NCBI GenBank assembly: GCA_947179155.2
Contig: OX359265.1
Location: forward strand, 56,555,040 to 56,619,039
Source: Hedera helix
Taxonomy: Eukaryota > Streptophyta > Magnoliopsida > Apiales > Araliaceae
Reading direction: 5' to 3'
Length of the DNA: 64,000 nt
Each line of letters opens with the position of its first letter. Position 1 is the first letter of the stretch. Below the pieces are notes generated by a model. The model was not told where the DNA came from. It made no database searches and worked only from the letters and a program-made list of their open reading frames with translations. A program made the position numbers and the translations under genes. This document shows, piece by piece, positions 11,914 through 23,300 of this stretch.

Positions 11914-12070
11914 GATTATATATACTAGTCGATATTAAAGATGGCATATAATAGAATGCCGACAGATTGTCCATCTAGTTTGATGACGTCTCTCAGTAAG
12001 TATAGTAGTAGGAGTACGAACCAACCAACTGGCTGGCTGGCCTCCACTGGCACTGCATGCCCTATCACTT

Positions 12071-12585
12071 CTTTCCTCTGTTTCTCAAAATGAAAAAGAA
12101 AAGCTTAGACGACAAGACTCAGCTTGAGCCAGATTAAAATCTCAAATTTATTGGTCTACCTTAATAATTCATCACAATTAAAGACACAATAGTCACTGAA
12201 TCTACTTATTTAATTATACAATATTTAGATCAGTATTTAACGCGTTTAAACTATTAAACATATTTTAAAAAATCGTTCAACTAAAAATAAATTATTTAAT
12301 TTAAAAATATATTATTTATAGTTCAAACGTTTATAATTCCAACAAACTTTTTTTATAAAAAATTCAAATGGATAAGTTAAATGTACGAGAGGAAAGTCAG
12401 GTCTTCACGTGCGTTAGTGCCTGTTCTTGTACTTTGTACCCCAAAATAAATACTACTAAAATAAGACTATTAAGTAGTTAGTCGCCCTTATGACATCCAT
12501 CTTCATTTAATGTCCAAAGAAAAGGGTAGTAAGATGTGAGATAATAATTTTAATTAAATTCTCATTTCAAATTATATAAAAAGAG
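12071..12585. other. Spacer without recognised genes
   Basis: AT-rich. Nothing supportable beyond short low-complexity runs. Confidence 0.4.
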
Positions 12586-12831
12586 GGATTTTCTTAATGT
12601 GTGCTCTTGGGGGCACATATTAAGTGCGAAAAACGATATATAATATTATTTGTTTACGTAGGCGCACTGAATTTAATGTATAAAAAAAATATATATTAGT
12701 AGATCCCATGTATTGAATTCAGTATAACTATAAAAAAATAATTTTTAACGGGTTTATTCTTTTATTTTTCGCGTTTAGTGTGTATTTTGAGCACATATTA
12801 AGCGTATCTTCGAGCACATATTAAGCGAACC
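12586..12831. mobile_element. Mutator-like MITE, family copy B
   Basis: 246 bp. Left TIR GGATTTTCTTAATGTGTGC; right TIR read inward GGTTCGCTTAATATGTGC. Flanks TAAAAAGAG and TAAAAAGAA form a 9-bp duplication with one mismatch. The right end carries a partial tandem repeat of GAGCACATATTAAGCG. Confidence 0.8.
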
Positions 12832-14120
12832 TAAAAAGAAAGAGATCATTTGAATTCCCAATTGAAAATTAATTGGGCAGAGATGTAGATTAATAAATGA
12901 GAGTCCTTAATTGGACAAGAGAGCATTACCACCGTCCCCAGAAAAGGAAAGCGGCCACTGTGGCTGCTGAGGGTGACTAATCCAAATCCAAATCTTATAA
13001 GATACTACTAGTACTGTATAAGGAGGGAGAGCCTCTAGTATAGGTGTCGTCGGATGCCTACTTTATTCCTTCAACTTGTGTCCCTCGACACTTGAAAATG
13101 CTTAAATATCCAAATTAATAAATTGTCAAATACTAAAAGATGGTTAGTTAGACTATACTAAAATGCTATACAAGTATTATTTTATTTTTAAAAGTATTTA
13201 GATAGGGATTATTATTATTATTTTTTTTTTCAAAAGAAAATAAAAATATTTCCTAATATGTAGAACTAAAATAAAATGTACTTCCTTTTTTCTAAATTAT
13301 ATGATCATTATAGATTTTTAAAAAATAATTTAAGATAATTTTATATTCAAAATTGATATGACTTGTTAAAAATAATGAAATAATAAAATTTATGATGAAT
13401 TATATTTTTTAAATAATTTATAATATTCAATATTATATTAATTAAATAATTTATGTCAATTTTAAATTAAAAAACTTTTAAATTAATTTTAAAAAATTAA
13501 TAATAATCAAATAATATAAAATAGATAAAATATTCCATACTTTCCCTTTTATTTTAAGTTTTTAATTTAAAATATTAACTTCCGATGTAAAAGGTGGAGG
13601 TGGTGGTCTATTCCATGTATATGGAATAGTTTGAGACTTTGAGCCTTTCCCGCGAGAGATTACTTCACAGTCCGGGTCAAAGTGAACAGTGTATATATAT
13701 ATATATATATATTATTTTTTTTTATGACTTTTTTTAATGGGCCTTACAGATATATTGTTATAAATTTTAGAAAAGTTACACTTTAAAAGTTACAGTAATT
13801 ATTAAGGTCAGAGAATTTAAAATTTATAAATATCTCATATTAAAGTTATATTCCATCGATATAAGATAGAAGTCTCGTATCTTATAAATAAGATCATAAT
13901 ATTTTATTATACTCTGCAATTCTGACACCCACGCCGGTTAATTTTATACTAAATAAATTTAACTTTAATTGAACACTATAATATTAACGTCACCCCTTAC
14001 ACCGCATGATTACAATCGAAAAATAATAAATTGCTTTGATATTAATTGTTATAAATTTTAGAAGAGTCTGTATCTTAAAAATTAATTTTTAAGGTGGGGC
14101 TACTATTCACTTACTTCTAA
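12832..14120. other. Spacer with a degenerate Stowaway-like repeat
   Basis: No gene recognised. About 13276-13530 resembles the inner part of the Stowaway-type elements seen at 41982-42205 (TTTTTAAAAAATAATTTAAG and its complement), but the ends are too eroded to place. (TA)n at 13693-13711. Confidence 0.4.
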
Positions 14121-14335
14121 GGATTTTCTTAAAATGTGTCCTAAGGACACATTCTAAACACTGAAAATAATGCATAATAATATTTATTTATGTATTTACA
14201 CTGAATTTAATGTATAAAAAATAATATACTAATGGATCTCATTTATTAAATTCTGTGTAAATATATAAGTAAATAAAATTTATCATTATTTTTTGCGCTT
14301 AACATGTGTTCTAAAGACACATATTAAGAAGACCC
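14121..14335. mobile_element. Mutator-like MITE, family copy C
   Basis: 215 bp. Left TIR GGATTTTCTTAAAATGTGTC; right TIR read inward GGGTCTTCTTAATATGTGTC. It is flanked by a perfect 9-bp duplication TACTTCTAA (14112-14120 and 14336-14344). Best-preserved member of the family. Confidence 0.9.
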
Positions 14336-15699
14336 TACTTCTAAACAATGAAATAATTTTTTCTTTCCCCCCTCAAATTATGTGATAGTTATTTGATTAT
14401 GACAAATGACAAATGACAAACATACCACGCCGTCGTCTTTTCTTGATTCAATTCATAAAGTAGGTAGGTCGGTTGACAGCTATAGGCTCCAACAATTACA
14501 CACAAAGTTTAAGTTGCATTCATAACAAGAAAATGAACGGATTTTATAACATTCCGATTCATGTCGGTTAATATAAAATATTTAAATATATTTATAAAAA
14601 TTTAAATTATTATTATTAATTCAATAATAATTTTTTAAATGAATTTGTAATAATAATTCAAGAATATATTATTAAGACAATATATTCTTGAAAAAAAAAT
14701 ATTGCAGAGTACTTTCCAAATTTATAAATAATTCAAAAAAAATAAATTAATCTATTAGAAAAAAAAAAATTTATTCTGTTTTTATATTTCTAATAAGAAA
14801 ATAATCTTTTAAATTTTATTTTTTTATATCTACCGATTTTATTATAAATTTTTTCTATCACAATTTTATATAAAATAATATATTTTAACAAATTTTATAT
14901 AAGATAATTTTATTATTAAAATTTTATTAAGATATGAAAAATCTCTTAATAAATTATGCGATTTGATTATATTAATATTAGTTGTAAATTTTATTATTAA
15001 ATTATTATTTTAAGTAAATTAAATTTATTAAAACTTCAGATTTTATCAAATCAAGTGATTAATCGTATTAATAATAAATTTTAATTTTAGTAATAGCTGT
15101 AAAATAGTTAAAAAGTTTTCGTGAATTCACTATTAACTAATTGTCATAACTGAATTAAATTTATTAATTTTTAAGTTTTATAATTCTATTTAAATTAAAA
15201 TAATTATAACTAAAGAAATTTACATTCTATTCAAAATATTTAACTTATTAATTGAACGAAAGAATCTATAATATATAATTAAATAATTAGATAAATATTT
15301 AATAATTGTCATTATTTTAAAGTTTTTTTAATAAAATATTTATCTTATATTTAATTAATTATTATTCATGTATTATAATAAATTATTATATATATTACTC
15401 GTGTTTCGTAAAAGATATATTATTGTAAAAGTATAAATACACATAAATTAAGTATAATATTCAAATATAATATCATCATTGTTATTAAAAAATATTATGT
15501 AATACAAATTTTAATATAAAAAATATATTTTTTAATAATAAAAATAATATTATATTTAAATATTATATTTAATTTTTGTGTTTATATACTTATCTTTTTT
15601 ATTGTCAGGTTTTAGTGATAGTTTTGTGTATGACATCATGGAGGAGACTGGGGGTAATGATCAAGCGTGCCTTTTAAAGCCGCGAATGAAATTAAAGCG
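14336..15699. other. Gene-free AT-rich spacer
   Basis: Extremely AT-rich with many ATTAAAT-type runs. A short open stretch beginning near 15578 runs into the minisatellite and has no recognised homology, so I do not call it a gene. Confidence 0.5.
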
Positions 15700-16083
15700 T
15701 GCGGCTGCTGGTGGTTGTTATTTCTTGTCATTCAACTTGATTGGAAATATGTTCAAAATAGGAAGGATGATGATGGTTCATGACCATTTAATCTTCCTCC
15801 TTATCACTGCCTCGACTGCATTTGCTGTTAATAGAACGGCTGCTATTTCTCGTCATTCAACTTGATTGTAAATATGTTCAAAATAGGAAGGATGATGATG
15901 GCATTTTATATCTTCCTCCTTAGCACTGCCTCGGCTGCATTTGCTGTTAATAGAACGGCTGTTATTTCTTGTCACTCAACTTGATTGGAAATATGTTCAA
16001 AATAGGAAGGATGATGATGGTTCATGACCATTTTCTATCTTCCTCCTTACCACTGCCTCGGCTGCATTTGCTGTTAATAGAAT
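15700..16083 (+). repeat. Three-copy minisatellite, period about 119-125 bp
   Basis: Units share ATTTCTTGTCATTCAACTTG, ATATGTTCAAAATAGGAAGG and GCATTTGCTGTTAATAGAA. Anchors lie at 15731, 15856 and 15975. Units 1 and 3 contain TGGTTCATGACCATT, which unit 2 has lost. The units can be read as a hydrophobic peptide in one frame, but in-frame stops and the repeat structure argue against a working gene. It may be an amplified remnant of an old exon (inference). Confidence 0.8.
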
Positions 16084-16109
16084 GGGTAAACTTATAGTAT
16101 ATCTAGTAA

Positions 16110-16324
16110 GGTCCTCTTATCATGTGCCCTTAGGACATATGTTAAGCGCGAAAAATAAGGGTAAATTTTATTTATTTATATATTTACATGAAATTCAATA
16201 CATGGGGTCCACTAGTATATTATTTTTTTATGCATTGAATTCAGTGCAAATACATAAATAAATATTATTATGCATTGTTTTCAGCGTTTAGAATGTGCCC
16301 TTAAAACACATTATAAGAAAATCC
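16110..16324. mobile_element. Mutator-like MITE, family copy D
   Basis: About 215 bp. Left TIR GGTCCTCTTATCATGTGCCC; right TIR read inward GGATTTTCTTATAATGTG. Flanks ATCTAGTAA (16101-16109) and TATCTATTA are an eroded duplication, imperfect and offset by one base. The inner body is as in copies A-C. Confidence 0.75.
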
Positions 16325-16499
16325 TATCTATTATAATCTCTCACCAAGTACATCTAATTTACAATTTTGTAAATTTTGTAGTAATTGGTATTATATCAAG
16401 CAGCTGCAACAGAAAGGTGCAGCGCGGTTATGCCTTAGACTATGTGCCAAGTTTTCTTATTGCAAAATTTAAGAGTTTTGTTATATGTAATAATTAGAG

Positions 16500-17990
16500 A
16501 TAACTCGTGTCTAAAAGTACGGTATAACTAATATAACAGTTGAATATTGTATTTAATACCAGAGATAACCCATGCATGAAGACACGGTGTAACTAATATA
16601 ACAGTTGAATACTGTGTCCAACATTTTTAGATTGAAAAATCTAAAACTGTTGTAAACTCTCAGTTCTATAATAAAACTGAGAGTCCAACCATTAATACAA
16701 AAAAGATTGATACTCAATCCAATCATAGTTTTTTTTAGTCAAATATTAGTTTGTTATTCATTCCCAACTTAAAATTAGTTCTTGACAGGTTTGAGCAATT
16801 AATTGATTGACGATAGCGGACTCAAATTTGTGTAATATATGATTTTCGGGTATCCCACCATCTTTCCTTTATTGACAAAACGAAATAAAAAATTTGACAG
16901 CATTTATTTGCCTTCAGTATATATAACCATCGATCAATATGATCCATGAATAATATTTACTGTGAAAAAATGGTAGTACTGCAAGCTATTTTGTGAGATC
17001 TAATGAGGGGGAAAAAATTCTAAATATTTTTTTTTGCATATATAGCCAAAAGTATAAAATGAGTTATTTAAGTTTAAATAAAAAAATATTGTCATAACAC
17101 CAACTAAATCGCATTACTATAACATTTTTTTCTCTATATTTTTTCTTGAAATTAGACAAAAGATTCTCATACCATGAGTCAGAGCCTACTATAATAGTTC
17201 CTCTCGATATAACCCGTAAAAACACCAAAGAGATGACACGTAATTGCCTGTGCCTGAAGGCACAACGTATATTAAAATTTCAAAAATACTTTATTACCTA
17301 AATACTCTTTGCAGCCTAAAATAACTTACAAATCAATTAAAATGAAGCTTAATCGTCCCTGTGATTTTTCGCCAAAATCAATTTCCATGTGGAAACATAA
17401 CAACCACAATATCCGAAAAATAGAAGAAAAAAAAACGTCAATGCTAAAAGCGTGACCCATGTTGTTTACGTGCAATTTTTTTAATTTATTATAATTATAA
17501 TAATTATTATTAGTAGTAGTATTAGTATTATTATAATGATTATAATAATAATAATTAGTAGTAGTAGTAGTAGTAGTAGTATAATAATAATAATAATGAT
17601 AATTATTATTATTATCATCATTACTATTATTATAATTATTATTGTTATTATTATTATTATTATTAGTGGTGGTGGTGGTATTATTATTATTAATATTATT
17701 TCTATTATTATTATAATAATTATTGTTGTTATTATTATTATTATTATTTTTATAGTTTAGTTGTGAATTTGATTTAGGCTGAAAATGTGAGTGAATAAAT
17801 TTTTGAAAAAAATATATTAAATATGGGGGGGGGGGGGGGGGAATGAGAGATAGATTAATGACCGTTGGATGATCAAGCCCCAAATGATTTTAGACTGATG
17901 GATTTTGAGGCCTAAATTGATTTGAGGCCGTTAGATGTTAAAATCTTGAGATTTAAGCCGCTTTGTTTTATATTATAGATTCATGCAATC
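16500..17990 (-). repeat. Dispersed repeat with expanded trinucleotide core, copy 2
   Basis: Inverted relative to copy 1 (11400-11845). The end at 16500-16623 is itself duplicated (two approximately 60-bp units sharing TAACTAATATAACAGTTGAATA). The core at about 17480-17757 is a compound trinucleotide tract of TTA, TAG and TGG units. A 17-base G run lies at 17825-17841. About 735 bp (16745-17480) has no counterpart in copy 1, so it is either an insertion here or a deletion there. The long Asn-rich or Ile-rich reading frames here are products of the tract, not genes. Confidence 0.7.
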
Positions 17991-18105
17991 ATGTGTATAA
18001 TGACTTAATATAAAAGTGATGAATATTTTTATATCATGAATCCCATTGTTTTTATATTGAGTTATTGTATATATCATTGTACGAGTCATTATTTATAATA
18101 AAATT
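17985..18105. repeat. Small foldback repeat related to 52216-52368
   Basis: Inverted arms around TAATATAAAAGTGATGAAT / ATGAATCCCATTGTTTTTATA. The right end reads inward GAATTTTATTATAAATAATGAC. The sequence resembles the element at 52216-52368 in its arms and in its ATAAAAATGATGAATC-type centre. Confidence 0.5.
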
Positions 18106-20322
18106 CAAAATTTACTGTTTTGGATGTAGTTCAAGAGAGTATGGACCAAAGTGATAGACCAAAGAGGTGTAAGTTTCAATTTCTTTTAATACCGTTGATG
18201 TATCAAATAAATTCTCAAATTATAAATTTTATTGACAAACTTGTACTATTATATCTTACTCTTAGAGGTTTAAGGAAAATTCGGGAAAAAAGGCCCGAGG
18301 GAACTAATGGGAGTAAAAGAGTAAGGTGTTTTTTTGTTTGTTGATAAAAATGAGTAATTAAGATTTGCATTGTTAGTACATTTAAATCGATTAGACCATT
18401 TGAACAAAAAAATTATTGTTTGGTAATTAATTGACGTGTATAAAGCATCCGAATGATAACATTTATAATTTTAACCTTTTGAAGTGATAAAAAAAGTAAA
18501 ATTAAGGCTAAAATAGCATTAAGGACAAAAGAGAAATAATATAATATTGTTGAGGTTAATTTTTTCCAAAAAAAATGTAATTGGTTTGAGTGATTTTGAG
18601 TAATTTTTCTCTCCCTTAACGATTTAGAACAGAATTTTAAATAAATATAACCTCTTAATGAATTAAAAATGTTATTATTAAGCGCTAATCAAACACTAAC
18701 TAAGACAAACTGATATTTGCCATATAGTGCCTCTAATTTTGATGAGTCAAGCTTGTAACATTGACAATAAAAAAGAACTCCAACCATACAAAATTTTAGC
18801 CTCAAAAGGAAATGTGAAGAACAATTATATTCATATTTAGTTGTCTCGTGAATGAAAAAGTCAATCGAGATGCCTCATTTTCAATAAGAAGAAGAGAATA
18901 AGACGTTGACTACGCTTACTTTTGCCAAGACCATATTTGGGCTTGATTTCGTCAAGTCTCATTTACTTCTGTAAAAAGCCCAAGGAATTAAAAATAAAAT
19001 AAGCAACCGGGGATGGGCTTTGATATCGCTGCATCTGGATTGATATACGGGCCCGTTAAAATATTTGAGTGCCTTGAACCAAAATGGTTTGTGAACTTCT
19101 TCTTTTTAGTCTGTTTATGCATCCATCCATTACGGAATAAAAATTCCTTTTTAGAAAAATAATAATAAGAAAGTCGAGTTATAATTTTATTTTTGTCTAG
19201 TAATTTCAACGTTGTATATGACACCTACGCCCTAGCCAGCCAACTGCACCACCACCTCTTAATTTTTAAACTCGTACTCACATGAGTATGTACGAAGTTT
19301 ATTTAATATTTATATATGAGAAAATTTGAAAAATTATTATTTTTATTTATAAAAATATTTATTCCTCAAATTATATTGTAAGTTTTAAAGTTTGTAAAGA
19401 AATTTTAAAAAAGGACTATTTTCATTTAAAACCTATTTTATTATGGTCCATGATAGAGAGGTAAAATAGAAAAAGCGAAGCCAATATTATTTACAAAATT
19501 TGAAATAATTATATAAAAGATTCGATCCATTACTTATGTGAATCTATACAAAAGAAAATCCATAAATTAGAATTAAGAGACTTGAAACTAAGGTGGTTTT
19601 ATAAAAAATAAAAATAAAAATAAAAATAAAGGTCGTGTTTGATTGTATCTTAATTTATTTAATAATTCACCTTTTAATATATTTTAATATTTTGAAATTG
19701 GGATAAAAAATTTATATTTGAATATCTCTAAATCATTAAAATATAAAATTAAATTTAAATTATTCAAAAAACTTATTTAAAATAATTAAAATAAATTATT
19801 AAAATACATTCAAATATAATCAAACACAGCCGAGTCTAAAAGCCAAAAAGAGCAACAAAAAACATTGATTATTTTCAAAACCAGGCACGGAAGATTTATT
19901 AAAAATTTAAAATGGCTGTAAAAGCGGGGCATGGTAAAAAAATTTCAATCCGGATTTTGAATACGAGTCGGACTCCAAACACTTTAAAATCCGGCACAAT
20001 TATCTCTCTCTTCAGGCCTCCTTTCCAACGCAACACGGTTTCACCATATAGAGAGACACAGAGCGGGCATAGAAACAGGACTGAGAGAGGGTTGCGGATT
20101 GGTGTTTGAGGAATTGATCGGGAGCCTAAGGCAAATAAGCCCTATTATTTAGATTTAGGGTTTATACTTTAAACACTTACACGAGCTCAAAATCTTAAAA
20201 ATGGTTTATCCATTACAATCCTCTGTTAATTGATCTTACTGTATAATAATTATATATGTAATATCTGGATATATTTGAAGGTTTACTTCGAAGTTATAGT
20301 AGTAGTGATCGGTGATTGTGAA
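18106..20322. other. Spacer and 5' region of the WD40-like gene
   Basis: No gene recognised in 18.1-19.9 kb. The sequence becomes less AT-rich from about 19,910. This part probably includes the promoter and leader of the gene starting at 20,323. A telo-box-like TTTAGGGTTT lies at 20154-20163. The transcription start cannot be placed. Confidence 0.4.
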
Positions 20323-23300
20323 ATGGACGGAAGGAGGGTTACCGCGAGTCCGCGACCGTGCTGTGGCCGCCGGGTTGTGGCAAAGAAGCGGCCGCATGGC
20401 AGCGTTGATGGGTTTGTTAACAGTGTTAATAAGCTTCAGAGGAGAGAGATTTGTTCAAAGCGTGATCGTGCTTTCAGCATGAGCGATGCCCAAGAAAGGT
20501 TCAGGAACATTCGGTTGCAGGTTCGTTTGATTTGGCCCAGTAGTTTAATTTTGTTTCTATTGATTTTTCACTGCTTATGAATTTTCAATCATTTATTTAG
20601 AGTTTTATTAGATGAAATTGCATTTATGTTGAATGGATTTATACATGCAAGTGAAGAATTAGTGTTTGATGTTCAAACACAACACATAAAGCCTATTGTA
20701 AGTGTGAGATATTAGATATATATAATCTTTTGTGTTTTTATATGTATGTATGTGAATCAATAGAAGCACACTTAACAAAAGTGCTTTATCAGACTGATCT
20801 ATCTATGAAACCATGTGGGATTTTTAACGGCGCGTGAAATGCAATGTCATATTATGCTTGACGCGTACTCATTGTTTCCCAACCACGTACGGGGCCGCAA
20901 TGCATATAATGTTGACTTGCATCCAAGAAAAATTGCTGCCAGTTGAGAAAAAATATTGTGTATGCCATAACACTCCACTTTCACAAGGCATAGATGTATT
21001 TATTGATCCAAACTCCACATTTAGTATATTATAAATTCAATAACATATGATTATAAGTTTCTTAATAAAAAAAAGTAAAAATCCACCCGTGAAGTATGTG
21101 CACAGCAGTGGTCTGTGGGTCTTTTTCTTTCTTATTAACAACTTATAAACTTATGTTGATAAATTTATGATCTAATATAGGCACCATATTACCGTAGGCT
21201 TAGTTTCCATTTATTAAACTTGCATGTTTGTGTTGAAGAAAGCTACCACTACTCAAATGTTCCAAGTGCGTATGAGAAGGTATATTTTCTTGTGGTCTGT
21301 GTTTTTTTTTAATATAAAAAGAAAGGGCAAACTCAGAATGATAAATGCTGTTTTTTGTTTACTTTTATTTAGTTATAAAGCTATATCAGGGCTTAAAATG
21401 GTAGGAGAAAGTACGAGCAGTGGGATTAGATGACTTTAAGTACGATTTGGAGCCCGGGTGCTCGTTCATTACTACCTTGTATTTCTTATTTGTCTAATGA
21501 AACTTTGATTTTATGCATCGGATCAAACAGATCTGAAGTTGTTTGTACTGAGTTTTACTAATTGTTGAATCATGTGACCGATCTGTGTTCTTATGAACAG
21601 CAATTTTTAAGCGTTAGAGCTGGGTTTTGCTTGTATCTAACCCACAGACTACTTACTTAGATTTGATAAAATGTGGACGTACTTGTTACTTATTTACTGT
21701 TCTTTAATTCTGCTGGCTTGGCACTACCGTCTTATTTGTTTGAGCATTGTTGGTTTAGTATCTATTCATTTTTAGATTACTTCTGCTGATGATATGCTGA
21801 TTTTTATATTTAATGCCATCAGGAGGAGTATGATACCCATGATCCCAAGGGACATTGTGCCATGGTGCTGCCATTTCTCAAAAAGAGGTCAAAAATTATT
21901 GAGATAGTTGCTGCTCGCGACATTGTCTTTGCTCTTGCGCAATCTGGTGTTTGTGCTGCATTTAGCCGAGGTAATGTTTTTGTTAGATAATCATCATTCT
22001 GTAAATGCTAAGAGTACTTTTCCTAATGTAAAAAGGGGTTATAACATATTTGATTATTGGATGCAGAGACCAATCAAAGGATATGCTTTCTAAATGTGAG
22101 TCCTGATGAAGTCATACGAAGCTTGTTTTACAACAAAAACAACGATTCTCTTATCACTGTTTCAGTTTATGCCTCAGACAACTTCAGTTCCTTGAAATGC
22201 AGAACCACGAGGATTGAGTGCGTGAATTACTTCTATTCATTTGCTTTATCTATGTGTGTGTATATTGTACATGTGTTTCTTTCATGGTAAGCTATGCCCT
22301 TATATGGTACCAGATATATTCGGCGTGGTAAACCAGATGCTGGCTTTTCTCTTTTTGAGTCTGAGTCCTTGAAATGGCCTGGTTTTGTGGAGTTTGATGA
22401 TGTAAACGGGAAGGTGCTCACTTATTCTGCACAAGATAGGTGAGAATTCAACTTTGTATACATGATTTTTGGTAATTTAGGACTTCCAGTTTTCCATAGT
22501 TTACAGAATCTGCTAATTGATCCTGACTTGTGATTTTTGCTTTCCTTATTATCAGCATCTACAAGGTATTTGACCTGAAAAACTATACGATGTTATACTC
22601 CATCTCAGATAAAAATGTTGAAGAGATTAAAATCAGGTAAGATTTATTCTTCACGACTTGCATTGTTATCTACATGCTTATGATACATGCGAGAGTTTAT
22701 CAGTGCTCGTCTTTCATTTGGCATTCAGGTATATTGAATTTATAAATCGTCCGGAAGACACTTTGTTTTGGGGTTTAGGGGTTATGTTTATCCATTAAAA
22801 AAATTATACCTATGCTTACTCTAGTGTGATTGAATAGTGAAAATCCTCCATTTTTGTCTACTTTCTTAAGCATTTTACCTAGTTATGCCAGTATGCTGAT
22901 GTGTGAGAGAGGGAAGAACCGAAAAAGAAAAATACCTTGTTATGCCAATATGCCTGCAATGGAGGTGCAATTGAGTTGTCTACTTTCTTAAGCATTTTAC
23001 CTAGTTATGCCAGTATGCTGATGTGTGAGAGAGGGAAGAACCGAAGAAGAAAAAAACCTTGTTATGCCAGTATGCCTGCGATGGAGGTGCAATTGAGTCG
23101 CGTTCGAGTTGCGATTAGTCAAAGAAGAAGTCACAATGGGTCGAAGAAGCAGCAGCAGATGGGTTGAAGAAGAAGTCACGATGGGTCTATCTTTCCTTTT
23201 AGGTTGCTTTTATGTTGTGATGTTTTTTTTTTGTTTTGTTTTAATCGATGGGTCAATAACTTAGTATGGGTAATGGGTCAGAACTCAAAAGATGGGTTAA

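Larger units (their letters stand above)
9480..12070 (+). repeat. Segmental duplication, copy 2
   Basis: Diverged copy of 4937-6875 in the same orientation. It lacks the hAT-like MITE (empty site CGCGTGCC near 10031). It carries its own insertions: an AT-rich block about 10155-10390, a foldback at 10413-10562, and the dispersed (AAT)n repeat at 11400-11845 with a (TA)n run to 11910. The closing GC-richer block (about 11930-12070) is the best conserved part. Confidence 0.85.

Noticed and set aside
11737..11928. Frame ending in alternating Tyr-Ile
   Set aside because: Produced by a (TA)n run that ends a repeat copy.
15578..15865. 95-codon frame with a membrane-like end
   Set aside because: It runs into a three-copy minisatellite, has in-frame stops in the next units, and I recognise no homologue. 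Treated as repeat.
17326..17883. Long Asn-rich frame (minus) and Ile-rich frame (plus) at the same place
   Set aside because: Both are readings of one compound trinucleotide microsatellite inside a dispersed repeat. There is no conserved domain and no promoter context.
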